Shown here: positions 1 through 10,708 of the stretch, one piece after another
Layout of the letters: each line of letters begins with the position of its first letter
Position numbering within the stretch: the stretch's first letter is position 1
Assembly (NCBI RefSeq): GCF_032854445.1
Contig: NC_088305.1
Coordinates: 24,215,400-24,279,399 of the forward strand
DNA: 64,000 nt
Direction: 5' to 3'
DNA from: Liolophura sinensis
Taxonomy: Eukaryota > Mollusca > Polyplacophora > Chitonida > Chitonidae
The notes under the pieces: model-generated
Databases searched by the model: none
Seen by the model: the letters and a program-made list of their open reading frames with translations, nothing else
Told to the model about the DNA's origin: nothing
Translations under genes and position numbers: made by a program

Positions 1-949
1 TAGATAATAGGTCTTCCCGATCACGTGCCCATTAGCAAAAATTTCGTCCAAAAAAAAATAGATTACATGGATTTTGAACCAGTCAGAAAGGTTTCTATTG
101 ATTAAAAACGTGTTAAAATCTGACACGTCACTTCAGGGATAAGGTTTCAGATTTTATCAAATAAGCTGTCAACGTCATTCACTATCCTTTTAATACTGAT
201 CGAACTTGGTCAGCTGGGGGTTTTGTCCGCTGTTTCTTTTTTTTTTCTTTTTTTTTGTCCGAGGGTGTTTTTGTTAGCGGGGGTGTTTGTTTGCCGATTT
301 TTTTTTTTTTTTTTTTTTTTGTCCGCAGGGGTTTTAGTCTGCGGGGGTTTTGTTCGGCGGGGATTTTGTCCAGCAGGGCTTGTGTCTGCCCCGTACACGT
401 ACATATCAGCGTATATTCAGACAACAGTGAACTAATTCAACTCTCTGCAGCAGTCGCGAATACATATCGAGCTTACCTAACCCGTCATACTTTTGGCATT
501 CTATTGTACTATAAGATTACAATGGTTGTAGAGCTGTAACCGTTGTAACACCTGCTATATCGATATGTGTTGTGGTGGATATAGGAGAAACAGAATTTTA
601 TCCACTCATCCACTCTTTCAAAACGACTGTGTATGAGTAGCGCACAATATAAACTTCCTTTAAATATGTTCATTGAGTGACGACGGATTGCATAATTAAC
701 GTATTAATCCGTTCCTAATATAAGCAATTAATCTTTAACAAAGAACGGATTAAATTAATGTCTTAGATCAACCGAAATGAATTCCCTTATAACTCGCGGA
801 ACGATTTAACGGAAGACTTTTTGCGGTATATACAGAATGTCGGCTGGACGAGTTATTATATCATTCTTTTTATTTCTCATACCCTATGTACAGCTATGTA
901 TATATACAGAAGGCATGACACATCTACTTGTAGGTTAAAGAATACATAC
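1..949. other. Non-coding upstream region with a G/T-rich repeat
   Basis: Apart from the repeat at 214-385 this is AT-rich unique sequence. The open frames at 182-539 are by-products of the low-complexity repeat; the one at 821-1006 runs into a SINE. Confidence 0.7.
214..385 (+). repeat. G/T-rich degenerate minisatellite with T runs
   Basis: A degenerate 18-20-bp unit close to GCGGGGGTTTTGTCCGC repeats here, split by T runs of up to about 25. At 327-380 four G runs of 3-5 occur about 15 bp apart on the plus strand. Confidence 0.8.
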
Positions 950-1158
950 GTGGCTTTGTTGGTTAGCACGCCAGCGCAGCGTAATGACCTAGAAGCCTCT
1001 CGCTAATGCGCTGTGAGTTCAAGCCCAGCTGGCTTCCTCTCCGGCCGTGCTTGAGAAGGTCTTTCAGCAACCTGGGGATGGTCGTGGGTTTCCCCCGGGC
1101 TCTGCCCGGTTTCCTCCCACCATAATGCTGGCCACTGTCTTATAAGTGAAATATTCTT
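950..1158 (+). repeat. SINE-A copy (tRNA-derived)
   Basis: Matches the family seen best at 10099: tRNA-like head, B box GTGAGTTCAAGCCC, the body block GGGCTCTGCCCGGTTTCCTC and ATAATGCTGG, then a GAAATATTCTTG end. It lacks the usual A-rich tail. Confidence 0.88.
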
Positions 1159-1628
1159 GAAATATTCAGGGTACTTAATCATTCAGACTGATCGCTGGGC
1201 GTTATGAAAATTGTAGTTTAAAGCCATCTTTACACCATCAAAAGAAAGCCTAAAAGCAGTTTCTGTACTTTTATGTTATAGACCACATCATATATTACAC
1301 GTTAATCAAAAATAACCAAATGTTTCATGACTATTAACATCTAGCTTATGCCCTTAACACTGATTTCAACCTGAAACACAAACCCAATAAATAACCCTGA
1401 CATATATATAGTAGGTCAATATCGTTATTTTATATACCAGCTACACATGAAAACTTGATCTGTTAAATTGACGGAGTAGGGAGCTACTTTGTTTTCTGAG
1501 TGATAGAAGAAAAGATTATGTCGTTGATATAGAGACTAGGACATATGATAAACCGCATTCATACACTCTAAAAACTGTAGTATGTTCAATTTAACATAAT
1601 ATAATGTGTCAGAGTGATATTATCATGG

Positions 1629-1630
<2 letters not shown>

Positions 1631-1659
<29 letters not shown>

Positions 1660-1892
1660 GATTGGTGTTTTACGCCGTACTCAAGAACATATCACTTATA
1701 CGACGGCGGTCAGTATATGGTAGGAGGAAACCGAGAAGAGCCCGGGGGAAATCCAAGACTATCCGCAGGTTGTGCCAGACCTTCCCACGTACGGCCGGAG
1801 AGGAAGCCAGCATGACCTGGACTTGAACTCACAACGACCGCATTCGTGAAAGGCTCCCGGGTTATTACGCTGCTCTAGCGCGCTAATCAACC
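1631..1892 (-). repeat. SINE-A copy, reverse, near full length
   Basis: Begins with a (TTTA)n tail, then ATTGGTGTTTTACGCCGTAC, and runs back through the body to TAGCGCGCTAATCAACC of the tRNA-like head. Confidence 0.92.
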
Positions 1893-2360
1893 ATAATGTT
1901 GGCCGTGAATGAGTGAACACGGCGTAACACTGCAATCAAATACATACGGTATATTGAACGCATTTATTTACCGTTAATCGTTGTTCTCAAAAACCGAGTC
2001 ACCGGTAAAGTTACTAGACTTTAATTTCTGTACCTGTGTTACGCCCAAACTTTCACGCCATGTGAGAGCAGAAATTCGCAGTAGAACACAGTAGGAAACC
2101 TTGAACTACTTGTACATACAGAGACTATTTACACGTAGACCTAGATGTACATATTTATCTATGTTTTTTCTTACACACATGTAGCTCAGGTCTAGACAGT
2201 AGATGTAGGCCTACGTCAGTATATTAAGTGACCTGTTCTCTCGAACATATGTGTCATTTGAAAATTAGTGTCTCCGTTAAAACGGTCTATTATTGCAAAC
2301 GTTATGCATGGCTACTGTCGAAGTGGCGTTTGGTCGTAAATACAGGCATTCATTCATATT

Positions 2361-3009
2361 CAGGCAGCGAAATTTGGCCTGCCGGCGAAACCCAGAAATC
2401 GGTTACGTCTTTTCCGCCTCGCCTAACCGATCATTCGGTTACGCCACGTATGTTTATCAACCCGATCGGTTACGCTAATTGTTTACGTGGTTTATGTTTC
2501 AGGCATCATTCTGGATCATTAATAAAAGTATTCAGCTCAATGTTATGTTTGTTTTTCTTTTCTATATCTAGCAGCTCATACCGTAAGGTTGGTGAACAAA
2601 AGAAAGAGAAATTTTACACTCACACGGTGTTTCAACGTTGTGTGTTGCCTGGTTGGTACTTGACTCCTGTGGCACATTTTTACGTAAAATTCCGTTATAC
2701 AGGCTTATATGTGAAAAGATAAGTCAAAATAAATAATTTGAGTATTATCTCAAAGCCTGTAAAGCATATATGAATGATTACATTTCCATGTGACCAGCAC
2801 AGGCAGCTGGCTGTGGCTGACCGCATACTGGCCGCGTTGTGATTATGAAAGCTGTTCAGTCCAGTTTATCTGTAGTTACCTAATGCACACTGACTCTAAG
2901 GACGTTCTCGTTGGACAGTTGGCCTAACCGATTTTCCGGTTAGCCAAATTGAACCGCACGTAACCGTTGCGCGACCGACGGTTTCGTTCGCGCCAAATTT
3001 CGCTGCCTG
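2361..3009. mobile_element. 649-bp non-autonomous DNA transposon (TIR element)
   Basis: Perfect 18-bp terminal inverted repeats, CAGGCAGCGAAATTTGGC at 2361-2378 and its complement at 2992-3009. A 5-bp target duplication ATATT flanks both sides (2356-2360, 3010-3014). The subterminal parts carry repeated, partly inverted CGGTTACG / CTAACCGA motifs. No transposase frame is present, and the open frame at 2228-2722 crosses the left end. The superfamily is not recognised; among families I know, a 5-bp duplication is used by Transib, but the ends do not clearly match. Confidence 0.88.
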
Positions 3010-3475
3010 ATATTGCAAATCTTGAATAAATGGGAGACAACTCTTGCATGCCGGTGCCGAATTTTTTACGACCATACATGACCAGACAGCCTTAAATCAT
3101 GAACCATGATGAGTCTGCTTATAGGACAAGACACAGCTTTCTAATTTGGGCTCCCTTTTCGTAAGCTAATTTAGGCTAAACTATTTTCGGACTTTAAGAA
3201 ACCTGAAATTAATGTTTTATAAATGCCATGGTGTCAAAATTAGTGATAAATCCTTGTTCAGTCAGTATGTATGCATTCTTTTTTTCAAACAATTAGTTTA
3301 AATTTATCAGCCAATATTTACTATATAAACTGGGTTTTTAGTGGGTACCAGTATGCTGTAAGTTGGGCATCTCTAAAACGTATCCTTGCCTTGTTCTGGC
3401 TTGCCTCGAGATATAGGCCTACAAGTTTGTCGATGTGTTCGATTACCGGGTACTTTTATTTCTTCAGAGGAGGTG

Positions 3476-3703
3476 GTTAGCTGGCCAGCGCGGCGTAATA
3501 ACCCAGAAGTCTCTCACCGTGAGTTCAAGTCCAGCTCATGTTGGCTTCCTCTTCGGACGTACCTGGGGAAGGTCTTCCAGCAACCTGCGGATAGTTTAAT
3601 TCCCCCCATCACAATGAGACACCCCCCCCCCCAACCCCCAACCCCCCGTCGTATAAGTGAACTAAATATTCTTCAGTACGGGGTAAAACACCAATCAAAT
3701 AAA
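3476..3703 (+). repeat. SINE-A copy with a C-rich expansion
   Basis: Head GTTAGCTGGCCAGCG, B box GTGAGTTCAAGTCC, tail GGGGTAAAACACCAATCAAA. The middle is replaced by C runs at about 3625-3650. Confidence 0.88.
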
Positions 3704-4165
3704 AAAACTACAGCTGTGCAGAACAAAAATCAAAAAGGGTAATTTTCTAAGAGGGTAATTCCCATGCCTCGCTAGCATGGGTTATTTATGGGCCAACGTG
3801 TCATAGCTTTTACACTAAATAGTTTGGACTATAGAGCCTGAGCCTACATGGCTATTCCAGAAATGAGTTCAAATCTACTGGAATGTCATCGTTTCATATT
3901 TTTTCCGAAAGTAAACTGTTAATTTTAAAGAAAAGTCTGCTGTCGGAGTGATGCTAGATTGTGTTCTGTTATGATAACATAATACAACACGTGTCATATT
4001 CTACATAACATACTGTTAGTCTAATAGAATCCGTATAGTGAAGTGATGCAATATGTGTGTTATAGGCCTATTTAACGGATTAATCTGCTGCAATTACAGA
4101 ATGCATTCTGGCATCATTCAAACAACAGACTTTTTGTTAAAATTAACAGATTAATTTTTTTTAGT

Positions 4166-4276
4166 TAGGCCCTATTCCTGGGCTCTGCCCGGCTTTCTCC
4201 CACCTTATACTGCTGATCGTCGTCGTATAAATGAAATAGTCTTGAGTACTGCGTAAAACACCAACACAATATATAC
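4166..4276 (+). repeat. SINE-A 3' fragment
   Basis: Starts within the body (GGGCTCTGCCCGGC) and ends GTAAAACACCAACACAATA. It lies just upstream of a second fragment. Confidence 0.85.
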
Positions 4277-4303
4277 TTTTAAATCATTTGAATCGATCGG
4301 GTA

Positions 4304-4446
4304 CGTGGGAAGGTTAGTCAGCAACCTGCGGATGGTCGTGGGTTCCCCCGGGCTGTGCCCGGTTTCCACCCACCATAATGCTGACCGCCGTCGTATAAGT
4401 GAAATATTCTTGAGTGCGGCGTAAAATACCAATCAAATAAATAAAT
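4304..4446 (+). repeat. SINE-A 3' half
   Basis: From GGAAGGTTAGTCAGCAACCT to a CAAATAAATAAA tail. It lies about 430 bp upstream of the ARPC2 start codon. Confidence 0.9.
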
Positions 4447-4735
4447 TTGAATCGATCGGTGGTTAACGTTTCTCAGGCAAAGGGGTTGCGAGATCAGTCC
4501 CGACAGAGGCCTATGTTTCGTCTTGCCGGTTGAGTATGTACATGTATGTATGTACGACTGGTGGGCATGAACCTTACTGCGATCATTAAATTGGCGTAAA
4601 TAAAGACAAATATAAATGCGTGACACTCTTAAACATAGTTAGAAAGGCGTCTCAAAGACGTACGAAGAAACAAACAGTTTTGTTGTGATGAACAGTTTCA
4701 CACAGAGCTCCTCTCTCATCGACAACGTACGAGTG

Positions 4736-4870
4736 TATCATGTGCGTGCTCTTCACCAATGAAATGGCGTCAATGGTCCGCCATCTTGTTAAGAGCACTT
4801 CCTCACACTCACACACACCCTCTCGAAATCGGCACGAGTTCTGGGCTTCTAAACTTGTGTCTTCTTCAAA
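4736..4870 (+). promoter_or_regulatory. ARPC2: ARPC2 promoter/5' UTR region with CCAAT and YY1-like motifs
   Basis: A CCAAT box lies at 4756-4760. CCGCCATCTTG at 4778-4788 is the reverse complement of the CAAGATGGCGG core bound by YY1, a common element near starts of housekeeping genes. No TATA box is evident. A CA-rich pyrimidine stretch follows at about 4801-4822, and the ATG at 4871 has an A at -3. The transcription start is inferred to lie between about 4780 and 4850. Confidence 0.45.
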
Positions 4871-4944
4871 ATGATTCTGTTGGAGATCAACAACCGCATC
4901 GTGGAAGAGGTGCTGACGCTACGGTTTAAGAACGCTTCTAACGG
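4871..4944 (+). CDS. ARPC2: ARPC2 coding exon 1
   Basis: Residues 1-24 plus two bases of codon 25. It begins at the ATG (context TCAAAATGA) and reads [19 protein letters not shown], the usual ARPC2 N-terminus. The donor GTGAGT starts at 4945 and leaves GG, completed by the A of exon 2 to a glycine codon. Confidence 0.96.
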
Positions 4945-7900
4945 GTGAGTTAACTAAACCCAGTGCAGTGCGAGGTGATCGGTGGCCGGTGACGGCACGC
5001 CGGGTAGAATGGGTGAGGCCGCCTGACTCACTATATTTACTTCCTACTTTGGATCGGACCCCGGTTTCGTGACAAATAATGATTTTATCGGAATCATTGC
5101 CGAATTTTTCGTAGCCAGGCATGCATGCCATTACGAAATATACACCCACTCTCGTCGACTACGTGTTTAGTTGCCCGCATGGCAGTAAGGGATTATTGTG
5201 ACAGTCACATTGGTCATCGATGTCTTGTCACCCTGCCCCTGGCTTTGAAGTTTGAAAGATGACACAAATGATAACTCGAGGAAACGTAGGGGGTGGGGTG
5301 GGAAGGGGTGGAAGGTTGATGAAAGGTCGTAAGGGGTAGGGGCGGGGTAGGGGCACTAAGGCACTCGTTCAGTGGGTCATGTGTAGATCTGATCTGTAGA
5401 TCTGTTTTCAACAAATACATTTTCGTGAAAAATTAATAACTTGTACACTCACAGCAGGCCTATTTCAAATGTACTAAATTACATGTTATGCAGTGAACAG
5501 GTTGGTCTTGTGTGAACACAGTACATCGTCAACACTTTGCGACATGTCTCCTTATTTTTCAAGAAAACTATGCAACTTTCTAATTCTCTTGTGTATTTTT
5601 TGTGGGCCTAGCCTGATTATTACCCTGTCCAGCCTATTTCACCGGGCGATTTTGAGCTTTAGCCTTAAATTATGGGCCATGATATAAGCTCTTAAATATT
5701 TGCATCGAATCAATAAAATGTTGAAATTCTTCAGTTAAGTTTGAGCGTGCAGCATCAGATATTTTGTATGAAGTTTAAGGTGTTTTAAGTAAATCCCAAA
5801 CAGGTTTTGTGAAACGGATCCTAGATTTGATGAGTAAAAGCCAATTCCACAAAATTTCATAAGCGATGTTTCTCATAACTTTTTCGTAAATGACATTGAT
5901 TGTAGGGTAAAAGGGACCTCAGTGGCCTATGGGGTTAGCACACCAGGACCTCCCATAAATGCAGTCACTGTTAGTTCAAATCCAGCTCATGCTGGCTTCC
6001 TCTCCGGCCGTAAGTGGAAAGATCTGCCAGCAACCTGCGGATGGTCATAGGTTTCCACTAGGGCTCAACCCGGTTTCCTCCAACCATAAATTTGGTTGCT
6101 GTGGTATAAGTGAAATATTGTACACTACAGTGTGAAACACCAATCAAATAAATCAGGTGTAGGGTGTAGAGCTAGAATGGAAGGTTTTTGTAAAAAAGGA
6201 TGATTTAACTCGGTTTGCACACTTTTTTGTATGTGGCCGGGCTTGACTACATAGACGTACATAAAACACATTGTTTAATGCAGGATCTGAGCATAAGAAG
6301 ACATTGACTTCTTGCTGAATGGCTCCGCTATTTTGAATTTGCCTAGGTTTGTTGAGGATTCAGAAGTTACTGCTGTTGAGTGCATTGCATAAGTTTTCAA
6401 GTCTTTCAGTGAATCTATTTTGCTATGTCTTCACTTTCATTGTAGTGGATGGGCTTAAGTGACAATAATCATTGGACTTGGACTGCTCACGTGCAGCAGT
6501 TTGCTCAGCTTAACATGTGTAGAAAATCACTTGTCCTCCAACCGGCCCGGATAGTTGATAGAGCGTCTGCTGAGGGATCGGTAGATCCAGGATCAATCCT
6601 TGATCGAGTCACACCTAAGACTTTAAAAGAGGAAGTTATAACTTCCTCGCTTGGCGTTCAGCATGAAGGGGATAGTGCAATGACTGGTTGACCCGTATCA
6701 GTATAATGGTTCGGGCAGGGCGGCTTACTTGCCTTCGGTAAGTCCTCTCAGTGAAGCAGCACTAGATAAAAGAGCGGTGGAAATCCGTCCTGCTACAGGG
6801 AGGCACATTACACGTACATGCACCCTAAGGATTCCTTCGTCGTCATGTGACTGAAAAATTGTTGAGTACGACGTTAAACCCCAAGCACGCACTCATTCAC
6901 TTGTCTTCCATCAATAATATATGGTTTGCCAGTCTGTTAATGACAAATCATTAAAAAATTTATCAGTGTTTGGAGGTTTTGAGGCTCTGATCCCAAATTG
7001 ATCACACTGTGATTGCAAAAAGGCATTTTATAAAATGCATGTCAAAATGATGATTTCTTGGATCTTTGATGATCTTGTTGATGAGAGAGATACCATAAAT
7101 GGCCTAAAATTCCATCCACAAAAGTGTATTTTACAGGCAAATACAAATGTCGCAAGATATTACTGTTGGTCTTGAAACTTACAATTTTCCAGTAGAATAT
7201 CATTTCATGTTCCAAGTAAACCTCAAAACACCTTCACAACATCAGTAGATCTCTCAGAATCAGGGAAAAATGAGCACGTTAGTTATGGCTGAAATTTGTG
7301 GTCCGTTATGATATGTATGAGAGCTTTTTATGGTAAACATCATTTTTGTTCACATTCTGGAACTAATATAACACTAGGTATGTATCTGATTGTCCTTATG
7401 TCCAGAATTTTTTGTTCTGTCCTTACATGTGTGTGATTTTGAAGAAAATGGTGGTCAATTTACAGAAGACAACAGTTAGGTTGGAGTTTAATGTCAAGTT
7501 TGGCAACGTGACAGCATAGCCCAAAAAAACCAAAAAAACTGATGTCCAAACGGATCAATTTGTAAGCACTCATTGGTAAAATTTGCTAATGTTAATTTTT
7601 TGGAGGAGTGAGTTTGGGTTTACAGTGCCCATAGTGAGTGCTAGTACTATCTAACACTGTAGACATATTCTTCAAGATTCTGTTCTGCCACCCTGATATT
7701 CTCATCTGTCATGAAAGAGAGACAAGCATGCCATCAACATCTGCTGTCTGTTGTGGCCTGAAAGAAAACCTCCTAGTAGCCTGGGACAAAAAAAAAAACT
7801 GGCAGGGGAAATTTGAAGCGACAGTTAACATGTGTTGGAGCCTCAGTGACTCATGGATGGCAACTCAGAGCAGTCATTGGTCGGAGTTCCTGTTTACCAT

Positions 7901-10674
7901 TTGGAAAATGTCTAACAGAGAACTATGTAAAACAAATGTTGTAGCTACATGTACATATGTCACTGTAGTTTGTGGAGACTAGAGATCTCAAAACACACCT
8001 GACAATTCCTGCATGTTGGGAGAGCATGTGTATATTCTGTATCTAATGCTACATGACGGTTGTGACAGTGGTATTCATTTGGTACTATCTTTAAGCCAAG
8101 CCAAGTTACAATTATATATATATAGAACATTGTAATATGCAGTTTTTAAAATAGAACACCAGAGTGACATTCCAGTACAAAACAGTGTTGCCACTTCACA
8201 ACACAGTAGGGCTACTTGCCTATCCTTTTACCCAGGCGGTGATCGGTGATCGCGTTTAGATCACAGCAGAAAGTACCAAAGTACCAGCAGAACATGATCA
8301 TTTTGGCAGTATTGGGAACTCAAACTCACCCAAGAACATGATTCAAGTCAAAGACAACACTAACATGCAGTATGTCAGAATAAGTCCAGTGAACACTGTC
8401 TAGGATTTTATTTTATTTATTTATTTCATTGGTGTTTTACGTCGTACTCAAGAATATTTCACTTATAAGACGACGGCCAGCATTATGGTAGGTGGAAACA
8501 GGGCACGGTCGGGGGGCAAACCCACAACCATCCGCAGGTTGCTGCAGACCTTCCCATGTACGGCCAGAGAGGAAGTCAGCATGAGCTGGATTTGAACTCA
8601 CAGCGACCGCATTGGTGAGAGGCTCGGCGGGGGGGGGGGGGGGGGGAGTGGGGGCCATTACGCTGCGCTGGCGTGCTAAACCAACTGAGCCACGGAGGCT
8701 CCTCACTGTCTAGGAAAGTAGTTCGATTTATTTTTTAGTATTTTTTTGATCTTGTAAATTGACACGTAAACTTTGGATTCTATAATGGCCTTTTCTGAAC
8801 ATAATGGGGCCAGTGACGTCACATCAGGCTTTGACAGTTGACACACACTGACATGCTAGATATAATCAATCAAAATGCATACACATACAGAAATACAATT
8901 GCATTCACCCAATGGACGTTAAGACGAACTATTTCATGCAAAAGTGTGGATGTGACATCACAGATATCTTCTAGGTCCCAACAGATCACCGTTGAATCGG
9001 GTATTTTATAGACATTTAACTTGGAAAAAAATTTTAAAAACATTAATTGAATTATTTTTCTTCACAGTTTTTAATGGTATTTCATCTAAAAGGAGATATA
9101 CTTCCTTTTTAGTGTGTTCTTTGTTTTTCAGAAGATCTAAGCCTGTTTAATTCTTAACACCCAGTGTTAAGATCGGCCCTAGACTCATATAAAGCGATGA
9201 TGTCCCATCAGAAAGGTACATCGTACTGCAGCTAAAATATCGTACCGTGAAACTTCACAGTTTGATATTGCAGTAAATGACAAATAATCGCCATTCACTA
9301 ATAAAAAAAAATGTCGTTAAATTTGTTACTTTAAAGATTTACACTTTTTTGTATTTTTTTTTTTCAGAGGCAAAGCTGAAAATGTGGACATCACAATAGC
9401 AGGTAAGTGTGTACATGTAGTTTATGTTTTAGTATTCATAAATCCAGGAAGAGTCCCTCATACATTATTTGTTTTTTTATGATAATGAAGTGAAGTCAGT
9501 AACAGTGTCCATGCTCATTACAAGCTCCTTTATTTTTCCATGAGGATCACATTTATTATGCCTCCAGTCTGGACAGTCAGGTCCTCTGTCATAAGTGCTG
9601 TGGAATTTAACCTTTGTTTATTTTTAACTTTTTAATCGCCCGTTTTTTTTTTTCAATTAAGTCACTGTGAGTTCAAGTCTAGCTCTTGTTAGCTTCCTCT
9701 CTGTCCATATGTGGGAAGGTTTCCAGCAGCCTTCCAGTTGATTGTGGGTTTCCCCACAGGTTGCTAGGAGACCTTCCCACATACGGCCAGAGACACAGCC
9801 AACATGAGCTGCCATATCAGTATAAAACACTCTTTAACACCAGTTGACTGCAGATAGACGATCTGTACTGCCAGAATTAAAGACTGATAAAGAGTAATTC
9901 TAGTGTCCAAACAGAATAGCTATTAATGGAGGTGCAGTGGATCTGTTAATTAAAGGTGATTGATCATTTATGATCTGTGTTTAGTTGATCGAGCTGTGAA
10001 ATTTGGAATCTGCATCTGCGTGCTATAATGCATAATGTTAAACATACTTGTACATATATGTAGCCTTGTTTACATTCAGAATGCAAATATATAATTACGG
10101 GGCCTCCGTGGCTCAGTCGGTTGGCGCGCTAGCGCAGCGTAATGACCCAGGAGCCTCTCACCAATGCGGTCGCTCTGAGTTCAAGCCCAGCTCATGCTGG
10201 CTTCCTCTCCGGCCGTAAGTGGGAAGGTCTGCAAGCAACCTGCGGATGGTTGTGGGTTTCCCCAGGGCTGTGCCCGATTTCCACCCACCATAATGCTGGC
10301 CGCCGTCGTATAAGCGAAATATTCTTGAGTATGGCGTAAAACACCAATCCAATAAATAAATAAACAAATGTATAATTACTTCCCGACATTTTTAAAAATG
10401 TAAAGTGTCTAACGTTTTGTGAGATGAACTATTTCTAAAAGTGTTAAAATGTCGCCTCGTTCTTCCAGCCATTCTAATGGGCCATGGAACCAAATAATAT
10501 ATCACAAATGAATATACACAGAACATGTAATATCAAAGAAATTACCCAATTTTGATGGTTTCTTTTTCTTTGTCTTTTCAGATTTTGATGGTGTCCTGTT
10601 TCATATATCGAACCCTGATGGCGATAAAAACAAGATTAGAGTGAGTACTATTTTGTAACAGGCCAAATTATAAT

Positions 10675-10708
<34 letters not shown>

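Larger units (their letters stand above)
4945..9367 (+). other. ARPC2 intron 1
   Basis: This 4.4-kb intron holds a SINE-A copy (5913-6154), a different tRNA-derived SINE (6541-6895), a copy of a third dispersed repeat (7085-7312), a reverse SINE-A copy (8410-8701) and ordinary AT-rich sequence. The short open frames at 5493-5687 and 7638-7982 match nothing I know. Confidence 0.85.
9403..10581 (+). other. ARPC2 intron 2
   Basis: Contains a rearranged head-to-head SINE-A fragment (9660-9815) and one near-complete SINE-A copy with a 9-bp target duplication (10099-10370). The remainder is AT-rich without visible function. Confidence 0.85.

Noticed and set aside
2228-2722. 164-codon open frame
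   Set aside because: It crosses the left end of the 649-bp transposon, so it cannot be an ancestral gene; composition is not protein-like.
4831-4838. GGCACGAG, identical to a cDNA-library adaptor end
   Set aside because: Eight bases in otherwise normal promoter/5' UTR sequence, with no vector sequence on either side; most likely coincidence.
10099-10190. Possible tRNA gene
   Set aside because: The A and B boxes belong to the SINE head. The cloverleaf is degraded, the copy is followed by SINE body and tail, and it has a target duplication.
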